Source: CAZYPU01 sp049642705 (GTDB lineage: Bacteria > Omnitrophota > Gorgyraeia > JABMRN01 > RBG-13-46-9). From it: 27,312 nucleotides of DNA. The notes under the pieces were generated by a model. The model was given only the letters and a program-made list of their open reading frames with translations. It was not told the origin of the DNA and searched no databases. The stretch covers positions 1 through 27,312 of the forward strand of contig JBARPB010000089.1 in the NCBI GenBank assembly GCA_049642705.1, written 5' to 3'. The translations under genes and the position numbers were made by a program. How positions within the stretch are numbered: the stretch's first letter is position 1; every line of letters begins with the position of its first letter. Below are positions 5,899 to 12,604 of this stretch, one piece after another.

Positions 5899-6373
5899 AT
5901 CTCGATATCTTTAGTATTTTATACTTCAGGATACCTGCGGGAACTTCAATCTTAACTATTTCGTTTTTCTTATGGCCCAACAATCCCTTACCTATGGGTG
6001 AAGCCACGGAAATCTTGCCCTGTGAATAATCCGCTTCCAGCTCCGATACCAGTGTATACTGAAGCTCTTCCCCCGAGTCTACATCTTTCATTTTAACTGT
6101 GGCCCCGATAAGCGCTTCGTCCTTGGGCATATTCGTATCATCCAGGATTTCTGCGTTGGCTAACTTTGCCTCTAATTCGGCGATCCTTTTCTCGTTTAAG
6201 CCTTGTGCCTCTTTGGCCGCGTCATATTCGGCGTTCTCGCTTATATCTCCGTGTTCACGTGCTTTTCCCACTGCTTTGGATAATTCCCTGCGTTTAGTAG
6301 TTTTTAGAAACGCGAGCTTTTTTCTCAGTTTTTCATATCCTTCGTGACTTAAATAAGATTTGCCTTTGGTCAT
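5897..6373 (-). CDS. greA: Transcription elongation factor GreA
   Basis: This 158-residue protein has the family's usual length. GreA enters the RNA polymerase secondary channel and stimulates cleavage of backtracked RNA. The N-terminal coiled coil spans roughly residues 1-75, with KAREHGDISENAEYDAAKEAQ containing the acidic tip (D and E of GDISENAEY) that positions the catalytic metal. The C-terminal FKBP-like domain follows, with SPIGKGLLGHKKNEIV. The ATG at 6373 (MTKGKSYLS) gives the normal length; a TTG six codons upstream is less likely. The ribosome site is weak (GTGAAAAA). It lies 39 bp downstream of the helicase gene and is likely co-transcribed with it. Confidence 0.95.
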   Translation of the reverse strand: MTKGKSYLSHEGYEKLRKKLAFLKTTKRRELSKAVGKAREHGDISENAEYDAAKEAQGLNEKRIAELEAKLANAEILDDTNMPKDEALIGATVKMKDVDSGEELQYTLVSELEADYSQGKISVASPIGKGLLGHKKNEIVKIEVPAGILKYKILKISR

Positions 6374-6412
6374 TTTTTCACAAATATACAAGACGCTTTA
6401 TTTAATAAGTAC

Positions 6413-7681
6413 TTATGTAGAACGTCTATTGTTATTGTGGCGGTGGTGTTTGCGGTGTCTATGCCCGTAGAATCTCGAGTGTCTTCCTCGTCTTCCTTGG
6501 TGCGGTTTTGGGCTCTGGTGATATTTTGACTCTTCAATAAATTTTTCTTTTGGAAATTCGGGGTGTTCTACTATTGGCAAGGCAGTCTTAATAAGTTTTT
6601 CAATGCTTCTGACATCCCTGCCCTGCTCAGGTGTCGCAAAAGATATAGCGCGGCCTTCGTGCCCCGCGCGGCCTGTGCGGCCGATACGATGCACATAATG
6701 CTCAGTGTCATCCGGGAGATCATAGTTTATAACAAGCTCTATACCTGTAACATCAATGCCCCTGGCAGCAATATCAGTGGCAACAAGTATCTTATACTTT
6801 CCTGTTTTAAAACCATCCAGGGCTTCTTTTCTCTGGGCAAGTGAACGGTTTGAGTGAATCTCGGCAACTCTGTAGTTCATTCGGTGTAAGCCGCGCGTAA
6901 GTTTTTTAGCGCCCATTTTTGTCCGGGAGAACATAAGTACCGGGCCATGATAGCGCTCAAGCAGTTTTATTAAAAGCTGACGCTTTGAGCTTTGCTTAAC
7001 AATAAAGACTTCCTGTATAATGCGCTCCGCAGTAGTTCCTGAGGGAGCGACTTCAACATGTATAGGGAGCTTCATGTGCGCGGCTGCCATTCTCACGATT
7101 TCTCCCGGTATAGTTGCGGAAAAAAGCATGGTCTGTCTGTTTCGTGGAACAAATTTAATAATTCTTTCAATCTGCGGCAGAAATCCCATGTCAAGCATGC
7201 GATCCGCCTCATCCAAAACCAGGACATTTACATTAGCCAAAAGAACTGTGCGCCGCTCCATGTGATCGACAAGACGTCCGGGAGTAGCAACCAGAACACG
7301 CGGGTTTTTTCTTAGCGCTTTCAGCTGCAGATGCATGGATGCGCCGCCTATAATAACAGCTGTATTTATGCCAAATGATGGGACAATCTTCTGAAACACC
7401 TCATTAACCTGAATAGCAAGTTCCCTGGTAGGTACAAGAATCAACGCGCAGCCCTTTCTCTGGGAAAGGCGCTGGATAATAGGAATGGTAAAGGCAAGTG
7501 TCTTGCCGGTGCCGGTCTGCGCAACTCCTATAATATCTTTGTCTTCTATGGCAATGGGTATGGTTTTATGCTGAATCGGCGTAGGAGAAGTAAACTTCAT
7601 TCGATCCAGTATGTCCAGTATTCTCGGGGCAATCCCAAGGCCGTAAAAAGAAGTGTTTGTCTGGCGTTGCGCTTGTGTCAT
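6413..7681 (-). CDS. DEAD-box RNA helicase, RhlE-like
   Basis: This 422-residue ATP-dependent RNA helicase shows all core motifs: Q motif FTSPTPIQ near residues 30-37, AQTGTGKT (54-61), PTRELA, TPGRLVDH, DEAD (157-160), SAT (188-190), and HRIGRTGRAG near 330. Beyond the core is a short tail rich in His, Arg and Asn (HRHRKHHRHNNN), probably an RNA-binding extension as in RhlE and other cold-inducible helicases. It should act in ribosome assembly or RNA turnover in the cytoplasm. I start it at the ATG at 7681 (MTQAQRQ), with GGA eight bases upstream; a GTG six codons earlier is possible. It leads a probable unit with greA. Confidence 0.93.
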   Translation of the reverse strand: MTQAQRQTNTSFYGLGIAPRILDILDRMKFTSPTPIQHKTIPIAIEDKDIIGVAQTGTGKTLAFTIPIIQRLSQRKGCALILVPTRELAIQVNEVFQKIVPSFGINTAVIIGGASMHLQLKALRKNPRVLVATPGRLVDHMERRTVLLANVNVLVLDEADRMLDMGFLPQIERIIKFVPRNRQTMLFSATIPGEIVRMAAAHMKLPIHVEVAPSGTTAERIIQEVFIVKQSSKRQLLIKLLERYHGPVLMFSRTKMGAKKLTRGLHRMNYRVAEIHSNRSLAQRKEALDGFKTGKYKILVATDIAARGIDVTGIELVINYDLPDDTEHYVHRIGRTGRAGHEGRAISFATPEQGRDVRSIEKLIKTALPIVEHPEFPKEKFIEESKYHQSPKPHQGRRGRHSRFYGHRHRKHHRHNNNRRST

Positions 7682-7742
7682 TGTAGTCCATAATAACACT
7701 ATTGGATAGCATTGTATACAGCTATTATTTCAGACCTGTCCA

Positions 7743-8144
7743 TTAGTATTCGCGGGGCTTTTTGGGTTTTTTAGGCAGGCTTGCGAGGGCTTTTTCGACC
7801 GATGAAATCAAGGCCCTGGTATCAAACGGCTTAACCACAAAATCTATTATATCAAGGGCTTTTTCGCCTTTCTTTGCCACCACTTCCGGGTCCTGGGCTG
7901 TATATGCTATTATGGGTATGCTCTTTGTATTCCTGTCAGATTTCAGGGCGTTATGAGTTTCAATGCCGTCCATTTTTGGCATAATGAGGTCCATTATTAT
8001 CACAGAAGGCCGCTCGTTTTTGGCGATTTTTATTGCTTCACGGCCGTCTCCGGCTGTCAGGCAAATGAAGCCACGGGCCTCAAATATGTCCTTCAGTAAA
8101 ACCCTAAACTCTTTTTCGTCATCCACAATGAGTAATTTTTTCAT
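7743..8144 (-). CDS. Single-domain response regulator (CheY-like)
   Basis: This 133-residue protein is a lone receiver domain with no output domain. The acidic pocket is D8-D9, the phosphoacceptor is D52 (IIMDLIMPKMDG), and the switch residues are T82 (IAYTAQ) and K105 (VVKPFD). The final residues form a basic tail (PKKPKKPRE). Such proteins relay phosphate or bind partner proteins directly; no kinase is encoded nearby, so the partner is elsewhere. It is monocistronic, with its own promoter (TTGCAA-17-TATACT) upstream. A second stand-alone receiver is encoded at 11983-12351; the two are different proteins and not a recent duplication. Confidence 0.92.
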   Translation of the reverse strand: MKKLLIVDDEKEFRVLLKDIFEARGFICLTAGDGREAIKIAKNERPSVIIMDLIMPKMDGIETHNALKSDRNTKSIPIIAYTAQDPEVVAKKGEKALDIIDFVVKPFDTRALISSVEKALASLPKKPKKPREY

Positions 8145-8157
8145 ATTGCTTACCTAA

Positions 8158-8186
8158 AGTATATCCTATAAGTTCTGCTTTTGCAA
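8158..8186 (-). promoter_or_regulatory. Promoter of the response regulator gene
   Basis: The minus strand reads TTGCAA (8186-8181), a 17-bp spacer and TATACT (8163-8158). Transcription would start near 8151, giving a leader of only a few bases. The same two hexamers with the same spacing precede the exported small protein at 9113. Confidence 0.65.
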
Positions 8187-8198
8187 GCCAAGCACCTC

Positions 8199-8245
8199 AA
8201 TAAAAAAGGCCCTTGACATCTTTGATGTCAAGGGCCTTTTTTATT
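8199..8245. terminator. Perfect 22-bp stem terminator, usable on both strands
   Basis: The arms are 8199-8220 and 8224-8245, fully complementary, with a 3-nt loop. The stem core is GGCCCTTGACATC, flanked by A-runs and T-runs on both sides, so it can terminate in either direction. In the leftward direction it ends the TIGR04073-type gene. Its inner part (TGACATC, loop, GATGTCA) is shared with the terminator at 14342-14375. Confidence 0.92.
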
Positions 8246-8268
8246 GTTTGCTGCTTTCCGTGGTACTA

Positions 8269-8601
8269 TTAAAAGCTGTAATTGGGCTCCATTATTGGTT
8301 TATCGTATGGCGGAACAACAAATGTAGCTGTATCAAGGACACCCGCCGCTGTTCTTCCTGTTCCGTAAGCAGCCCCCGTAAGGGTTCCGATGGTTATCCC
8401 CGCAAACGCGTCTTGCTCACTTGAAACCTCGCTTATTTTTCGCGGTATCTCCATCCAGCCGGTTAGCGCATTGCCAAGCCCGTTACCCAGCTTTGTAGCC
8501 GGTGTGGCTTGGTGCTCAGCCCCTTCTTCGGCCGCATAGCCTATGGAACCTACCCCAAAAACCAGCAGTCCTGCCATTAAAATAACCCCCAACCTTAACA
8601 T
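8269..8601 (-). CDS. Exosortase system-associated protein, TIGR04073 type
   Basis: This 110-residue protein begins with a signal peptide (hydrophobic residues 5-20, cleavage near GYAAEE). The mature part has the pattern I associate with TIGR04073: KLGNGLGNALTGWMEIPRKI, then a Gly-Ala-rich helix AFAGITIGTLTGAAYGTGRT, then VVPPYDKPIMEPNYSF at the end. The family accompanies exosortase and PEP-CTERM systems, but its biochemical role is unknown. No exosortase is in this window, so the link is established knowledge of the family and not seen here. A good terminator follows it, and its leader contains a hairpin with a U-tract that may act as an attenuator. Confidence 0.85.
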   Translation of the reverse strand: MLRLGVILMAGLLVFGVGSIGYAAEEGAEHQATPATKLGNGLGNALTGWMEIPRKISEVSSEQDAFAGITIGTLTGAAYGTGRTAAGVLDTATFVVPPYDKPIMEPNYSF

Positions 8602-8633
8602 CTCTATTCACCTCCCCCCTCTTGACCACAAAT

Positions 8634-8667
8634 AAAAAACCCTATTCTCCACGCGAAGAATGGGTTT
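8634..8667 (-). promoter_or_regulatory. Possible attenuator hairpin in the leader of the TIGR04073-type gene
   Basis: Read leftward, AAACCCATTCT and AGAATAGGGTTT (outer limits 8667 and 8637) pair with one bulged base, and the stem runs straight into six U residues (8639-8634). It lies between a promoter-like sequence at 8684-8711 and the start codon at 8601, so it would be transcribed before the gene. It may instead be a second terminator for the gene upstream. Confidence 0.55.
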
Positions 8668-8683
8668 GACTTATCCACTATCA

Positions 8684-8711
8684 ACTATAGCACATTATCA
8701 TAAAAAAGCAA
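8684..8711 (-). promoter_or_regulatory. Promoter of the TIGR04073-type gene
   Basis: The minus strand has TTGCTT (8711-8706), a 16-bp spacer and TATAGT (8689-8684), with TGC just before the -10 (extended -10). It sits downstream of the strong terminator at 8745-8796, as expected for a fresh transcription start. Confidence 0.5.
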
Positions 8712-8744
8712 GTCAGTAAAGCTAACTTTTTTACATCCTAATGC

Positions 8745-8796
8745 TAAAAAAACCTACGCGGATACCCGGGATATACCCCGGATAACCGCGTAGGTT
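8745..8796 (-). terminator. Terminator of the small exported protein gene
   Basis: Read leftward, AACCTACGCGG (complement of the right arm, ending at 8796) pairs with CCGCGTAGGTT at the left arm (8751-8761). An inner CCGGG/CCCGG stem extends it, and the hairpin is followed by a run of U (complement of A-tract 8745-8750). This is a strong Rho-independent terminator. Confidence 0.88.
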
Positions 8797-8819
8797 AGTT
8801 TCACCTTAGGGTGAGAGTA

Positions 8820-9113
8820 TTACATTATTATATTTTTGCCCAACATTCTTTTCTGCAGTTCGGCTTTATTATTGCGAAGCGAAAGTGCCTTTGCATCAGG
8901 AGAACCCGCCTCGATCTTATCGCCTGATTCCTGAAATATCGCGGTAGCGGACTTTTCCGAACCCGTCCCTTTGATTCCCGAAATATCATCGCTAGCCTGT
9001 TGGAAGAACGATGGCTTTTCTGCCTGCTCGGACTCGGCCTTCTCTGCTGCAAATACGGGAATTATGGTCAGGGCAAAAGATATAACGATTATTAAGACCA
9101 TTAACTTTTTCAT
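8820..9113 (-). CDS. Small exported protein of unknown function
   Basis: This 97-residue protein has a clear signal peptide: MKKLMVLIIVISFALTII, with likely cleavage after VFA. The mature ~75 residues are hydrophilic, rich in Glu, Ser, Ala and Lys, with no cysteine and no recognisable domain. Sequence such as SGDKIEAGSPDAKALSLRNN suggests a mostly helical or disordered chain. A very strong ribosome site (AAGGAGGTGAAAA) and a good promoter precede it, and a strong terminator follows, so it is probably well expressed alone. It may be a periplasmic structural or accessory protein; I do not recognise a family. Confidence 0.78.
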   Translation of the reverse strand: MKKLMVLIIVISFALTIIPVFAAEKAESEQAEKPSFFQQASDDISGIKGTGSEKSATAIFQESGDKIEAGSPDAKALSLRNNKAELQKRMLGKNIIM

Positions 9114-9138
9114 CCTTTTTCACCTCCTTCTAAAGGTA

Positions 9139-9167
9139 AGTATACACAAAAAAAACCTATTTTGCAA
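9139..9167 (-). promoter_or_regulatory. Promoter of the small exported protein gene
   Basis: The minus strand has TTGCAA (9167-9162), a 17-bp spacer containing a run of eight T, and TATACT (9144-9139). The hexamers and spacing equal those before the response regulator gene at 8144. Confidence 0.7.
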
Positions 9168-9187
9168 GGCGTTTTGCATTTTAAATT

Positions 9188-10420
9188 TCACGCAAGCTTA
9201 CCAGACCCACAGACAGAAGCGTATTTTTTGGCGCTTTCCCGGGGGGTGCGTTTGTAGGTATTGTAATCAACTTCGACAATTCCGAAACGCGGCCCGAAAC
9301 CCTTGTCCCATTCATAATTGTCAATAAGCGACCAGTAAAGGTAACCGAGGATATTTGCGCCATGTTCGATTGCGCTGTGTGTGCTTGCCAGGTGTTCGCG
9401 GATAAAGTCCCAGCGCTCCTTGTCGTTTTCAGTGCAGATGCCGTTTTCCAAAATAAACAGGGGCAAGCCGTATTTCTTCAGTTTTAAAAGCAAATCAAAC
9501 AGGCCCTGCGGGTATATCTCCCATCCAAGGGAATTTTTTTTAAGCGGGTGGTGGCCCTTCTGACATGTTTCCAATAAGAGCTGATTTAACCCAAAGCCCC
9601 CGGTGTCTACTAAATCGCGCGTATAATAATTGATGCCGATGTAGTCAAGCGAATTTTGGCGTATCAATTTTTCTATAAAGCTGAAATTGAGGAGCCTGTC
9701 TCTTAAATAGGCCGCAAATTTATTTTTGGGCCTGTTATTGCAAGGCACGAATGCGCGCAGGTTCTTGGCTATGCTTACAAAAGGAGCGCCGAGCCCTTTT
9801 TTCTTATAGATATCATGAATGAGTTTATGGGCTGCTATATGGGAAAAGGCCATATTATCGCCCGCTTTAAGCGATTGACGGAAGGATTTTTTTTGGGGCG
9901 GCCACCTGCCGGAACAGTAGGAAAAGTGTGCGTAGAGTATGGGTTCGTTCACGGTGACCCAGAAACGCACCTTATCGCATAGTGCGCTTACTATTTTTTC
10001 GGTGTAACGCAGGAAATACTTGTGTGAGTTGCTGTTTACCCACCCCCCCAGGGCGGCAAACCATACGGGATTGGTAAAATGATGCAGCGTAACGACTGGT
10101 TCTATGCCGCGTTCCCTAAGGGCAAGTATTACATCCCTGTAGTGGTTGATCTCCTCTTGCGAAAATTTGCCTTCCCGGGGTTCGATGCGGCTCCACTCGA
10201 TAGATAAGCGATGGGCGTTATGGTTGAGTTGTTTGGCTAAATCAAAGTCCTCTTTGAACAGTTCGTAATGGCGGCAGGCACCTCCGGAGGTTTCTTTGAG
10301 GGCCGATTTTTTCTCCCATTCCCACCAGTCGCAATTTTTGTTGTCGCCCTCTACCTGATAGGAAGAGGTGGCGGCACCCCAGAGGAAATCCTTGGGAAAG
10401 TTAAGCCTATTTGCAGACAA
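9188..10420 (-). CDS. GH1 family glycosidase (beta-glucosidase-like)
   Basis: This 410-residue enzyme is a retaining glycoside hydrolase of family 1. It opens with FPKDFLWGAATSSYQVEG, the classic N-terminal GH1 pattern. The acid/base glutamate is E159 in WVTVNEP and the nucleophile is E325 in LFILENG. A sugar-binding WSLIDNYEW motif is present near residue 365. It is about 40-60 residues shorter than typical family members, mainly through shorter loops, with no sign of truncation at either end. There is no signal peptide, so it should hydrolyse beta-glycosides or phospho-glycosides in the cytoplasm; the exact sugar is open. It follows a coiled-coil lipoprotein gene by 35 bp. Confidence 0.93.
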   Translation of the reverse strand: MSANRLNFPKDFLWGAATSSYQVEGDNKNCDWWEWEKKSALKETSGGACRHYELFKEDFDLAKQLNHNAHRLSIEWSRIEPREGKFSQEEINHYRDVILALRERGIEPVVTLHHFTNPVWFAALGGWVNSNSHKYFLRYTEKIVSALCDKVRFWVTVNEPILYAHFSYCSGRWPPQKKSFRQSLKAGDNMAFSHIAAHKLIHDIYKKKGLGAPFVSIAKNLRAFVPCNNRPKNKFAAYLRDRLLNFSFIEKLIRQNSLDYIGINYYTRDLVDTGGFGLNQLLLETCQKGHHPLKKNSLGWEIYPQGLFDLLLKLKKYGLPLFILENGICTENDKERWDFIREHLASTHSAIEHGANILGYLYWSLIDNYEWDKGFGPRFGIVEVDYNTYKRTPRESAKKYASVCGSGKLA

Positions 10421-10455
10421 TCCGCCTCCGTACCGGCAATGGCTACCCGCCCTGC

Positions 10456-10740
10456 TTACCTCTCCAAACTTTTGATTTTTGCTTTTTGCTTGGCCAGCTC
10501 TTTCTCGAGCGCGTTAGCCCTTGTGCGGGCCTTTTTCAGATCTTCTCCCAGTTTTTTAGTCTCTTTTTCTTTGGAAGCGACAAGATTTTCGAGACGGACT
10601 TTATGGGACGAGAGCTCATCGCACTTTTTCTGTATGGCCGACTTTTCGCTAAGCAGCTTGTCGTATTCGCTCTTGGGCGCGCATCCCGCTACGGAAACCA
10701 GAAACAGCGCTACCAGGAATAATGCCAATACCCTTTTCAT
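10456..10740 (-). CDS. Coiled-coil lipoprotein
   Basis: This 94-residue protein has a lipoprotein signal peptide with lipobox SVAGC (C20). The mature region from about residue 25 to the end is a continuous coiled coil rich in Lys, Glu and Leu (YDKLLSEKSAIQKKCDELSS and LEKELAKQKAKIKSLER). It resembles Lpp-like or periplasmic spacer lipoproteins but has no recognisable family domain. A good ribosome site (AAAGGGGGT) precedes it. Downstream is the GH1 gene, probably in the same transcript. Upstream is a set of three hairpins that could affect its expression. An envelope structural role is the likely guess. Confidence 0.82.
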   Translation of the reverse strand: MKRVLALFLVALFLVSVAGCAPKSEYDKLLSEKSAIQKKCDELSSHKVRLENLVASKEKETKKLGEDLKKARTRANALEKELAKQKAKIKSLER

Positions 10741-10764
10741 ATCGTACCCCCTTTCAATGAGACC

Positions 10765-10799
10765 CGAATTTATGAAAATCTATGATTTTCATAAATTCG
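10765..10799. repeat. Hairpin 1: perfect 16-bp inverted repeat
   Basis: CGAATTTATGAAAATC (10765-10780) and GATTTTCATAAATTCG (10784-10799) are perfectly complementary around a 3-nt loop (TAT). It lies 25 bp upstream of the lipoprotein start. No T-run follows in either direction, so it is not a standard terminator. Confidence 0.9.
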
Positions 10800-10836
10800 T
10801 CTTCCTTGAACTTCTTCCATGAACGGTCGAATTGAA

Positions 10837-10880
10837 CCCCCCACCACTTTCCACCACTTTCGTAAGAAAGTGGTGGGGGG
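10837..10880. repeat. Hairpin 2: 15-bp inverted repeat with duplicated left arm
   Basis: CCCCCCACCACTTTC (10837-10851) pairs with GAAAGTGGTGGGGGG (10866-10880). A tandem copy, CCACCACTTT (10841-10850 and 10851-10860), means the right arm can pair with either left arm, giving two mutually exclusive stems (14-nt or 4-nt loop). Confidence 0.85.
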
Positions 10881-10889
10881 GTAAATTCA

Positions 10890-10928
10890 GCCATATGACT
10901 TACGTCGCTTCGCTCCGTAAGTCATGGC
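10890..10928. repeat. Hairpin 3: 13-bp inverted repeat after the pyruvate kinase gene
   Basis: GCCAT plus GACTTACG (10890-10894, 10897-10904, with a 2-base bulge) pair with CGTAAGTC plus ATGGC (10916-10928). The loop is TCGCTTCGCTC. It lies 25 bp past the pyruvate kinase stop codon and may mark the transcript end or protect it. No T-run is present. Confidence 0.85.
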
Positions 10929-10953
10929 TTCATTTAAGTATACCATAAATATA

Positions 10954-11982
10954 TTATTCCATCAATTCTTTTAACTTTTCTTCATAGGACTCTGTGCTCT
11001 TGATAATCTTGTTCATCATGCCCACGACCTTATGCGGGTGCTTGCCCACTGCCGTCTCGCCCGAAAGAAGAAGCCCCGAGGCGCCGTCCAAAATCGCGTT
11101 GGCCACATCCGAGACCTCAGCCCTCGTTGGGATGGAATCTTCGGTCATGCTTTCGAGCATTTGCGTGGCCACCATCGCAGGCTTCTCTTTTAAGCGGCAT
11201 TTTTTGATGATTTCTTTTTGAAACACGGGAACCTTATAAATGGGGACGCAAACGCCAAGGTCGCCGCGGGCAACCATGATACCGTCGGCCTCGTCGATAA
11301 TTTCGTCAATATTCCGAAGGGCGTTTCTATTTTCAATCTTGGCGAAAATCCTGCACTCGGGGTGCGCCGGTTTTACAATGTCCTTTAAAGCCCTCAAGTC
11401 CTTCGCGCTTCTTACGAATGACTGCGCCACGTAATCGAGCTTTTGCCGTATCGCTACCTTTACGTCCTTTTTATCTTTTTCCGTTAAAAGCGGGAAGTCC
11501 AAATCCGCTTTGGGGATATTTATCCCTTTCCGTTCCTCCAAGACGCCCCCCACTACTACCCCTACCCTCAGGCGCTTCTTTTCCTTGCCCTTGACTTCAA
11601 GCACGATTTTGCCGTCGTCGATAAAAACCAGCATGCCTTTTTTGATTTTTCCGAGCGAGCCGTCGTAATCGAAAGGGATTTCCTCTGTGTCGCCGGCGGC
11701 ATTTTTCTGCGTGAGGTAAAGCTGCTTATTTTTCTCCAGTTCAACCGGCCCCTTTAAGGCGCCGACCCTTATGCGGTTTCCTTCAAGGTCCTGCATTATC
11801 TTTATGGCGCGACGCATTTTCTTGTTAAGGTCGCGGACCATCCGGATTCTTGCGAGGTGTTCGGCATGCGTGCCGTGGGAGAAATTAAGCCGCACCTCGT
11901 CAAGGCCGTTTGCAAACATCTTCCGCAGTATTGTTTCGTTGTTGCTCGACGGGCCCAGCGTGGCCGCTATTTTTGCCTTCAT
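10954..11982 (-). CDS. pyk: Pyruvate kinase without the C-terminal domain
   Basis: This 342-residue protein catalyses phosphoenolpyruvate plus ADP to pyruvate plus ATP. The TIM-barrel A domain is shown by KIAATLGPSS at the start, RLNFSHGT and the signature region IFAKIENRNA to IMVARGDLGV, with the catalytic Lys in FAKIEN; ATQMLESM and PTRAEVSDVANAILDG follow. The B domain covers roughly residues 65-165. Typical enzymes are about 470-580 residues; here the frame stops right after the barrel, so the whole C domain carrying the allosteric site is missing. The stop follows naturally and no leftover coding sequence is visible downstream, only hairpins. The start codon directly follows the response regulator stop (TAAATG), implying translational coupling. 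Confidence 0.92.
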   Translation of the reverse strand: MKAKIAATLGPSSNNETILRKMFANGLDEVRLNFSHGTHAEHLARIRMVRDLNKKMRRAIKIMQDLEGNRIRVGALKGPVELEKNKQLYLTQKNAAGDTEEIPFDYDGSLGKIKKGMLVFIDDGKIVLEVKGKEKKRLRVGVVVGGVLEERKGINIPKADLDFPLLTEKDKKDVKVAIRQKLDYVAQSFVRSAKDLRALKDIVKPAHPECRIFAKIENRNALRNIDEIIDEADGIMVARGDLGVCVPIYKVPVFQKEIIKKCRLKEKPAMVATQMLESMTEDSIPTRAEVSDVANAILDGASGLLLSGETAVGKHPHKVVGMMNKIIKSTESYEEKLKELME

Positions 11983-12351
11983 TTAAAGGATTTCTTTTAT
12001 TTTCCTTATCAGTTTTTCGATATCGACCGGCTTGACGAAGTATTCGGCCACGCCGAGCTTCCGGGCCTCTTTTCTGTACGATTCGTCGGAAAGCGCCGAA
12101 ACCACTATTATCGGAATATTTTTCGTGGCCGGGTTTCGTCTTATGGCGGCGCATGCCTGCAGGCCGTCTATTCCCGGCATTTTTATGTCCATCAGGATCA
12201 ACTCCGGCAACTTGCTCGCGAGCTCCATTCCGGCTTCAACGGCGTTATCCACGGCGATGACCTCGAAGTCCCTTATTTCCAGGGCATCCTTAAGGAGCGA
12301 AAGGAAATCCTTCTCGTCGTCTATCAGCAGGATCTTTTTGACGTTTTTCAT
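11983..12351 (-). CDS. Single-domain response regulator (CheY-like)
   Basis: This 122-residue protein is a lone receiver domain. D11-D12 form the acidic pocket, D55 in LILMDIKMPG is the phosphoacceptor, S85 (VVSAL) and K107 (FVKPVD) complete the active site. There is no output domain, so it signals by protein contact or phosphorelay; no kinase is nearby. It lies in a run of rlmB, a 78-residue unknown, this gene and pyruvate kinase, all within a few bases of each other. Its stop codon touches the pyruvate kinase start. The grouping might tie a signal to glycolysis, but that is inference from order only. Confidence 0.92.
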   Translation of the reverse strand: MKNVKKILLIDDEKDFLSLLKDALEIRDFEVIAVDNAVEAGMELASKLPELILMDIKMPGIDGLQACAAIRRNPATKNIPIIVVSALSDESYRKEARKLGVAEYFVKPVDIEKLIRKIKEIL

Positions 12352-12355
12352 GGTT

Positions 12356-12592
12356 CTACCCCATGGACTTTACAGCTTCCGTGATTAAAGGGAGAACCCC
12401 TTCTACCTCTTCCTTGGTCATTCTTCCGAGCTTGGCGAACCTGAGCTCGCCGTCGCCTACCATGTTTTCCCTTGCGATTTGAAGCTTCTTGATCCCTTTG
12501 TTGTAGGAATAGACGCTTACGGTCAATCGCCCCGAATCCCCTTCCCATACTTTTGAGAACAAACTTTCGTCCAGATTCGTATCATAAGGCAT
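12356..12592 (-). CDS. Small conserved-looking protein, possibly PC4-like fold
   Basis: This 78-residue protein has no signal peptide or membrane segment. It has a strand-rich front half (SGRLTVSVYSYNKGIKKLQI) and a helix at the end (TKEEVEGVLPLITEAVKSMG), with FAKLGRM between. The pattern of beta strands, a basic K-K-L-Q-I-A-R stretch and a final helix is reminiscent of PC4/YdbC-type single-stranded nucleic-acid binders, but key residues cannot be matched by eye, so this is weak. An excellent ribosome site (AAGGAGGTAAC) precedes it. It sits 12 bp after rlmB and 4 bp before the response regulator gene. Confidence 0.7.
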   Translation of the reverse strand: MPYDTNLDESLFSKVWEGDSGRLTVSVYSYNKGIKKLQIARENMVGDGELRFAKLGRMTKEEVEGVLPLITEAVKSMG

Positions 12593-12604
12593 ACGTTACC
12601 TCCT

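Noticed and set aside
10268..10822. 184-residue rightward frame over the GH1 and lipoprotein genes
   Set aside because: It is antisense to two well-supported genes and low in complexity (Ser, Phe, Leu), with no family resemblance.
11857..12384. 175-residue rightward frame over the response regulator
   Set aside because: Antisense shadow of the receiver-domain gene, whose active-site residues are all present on the other strand.
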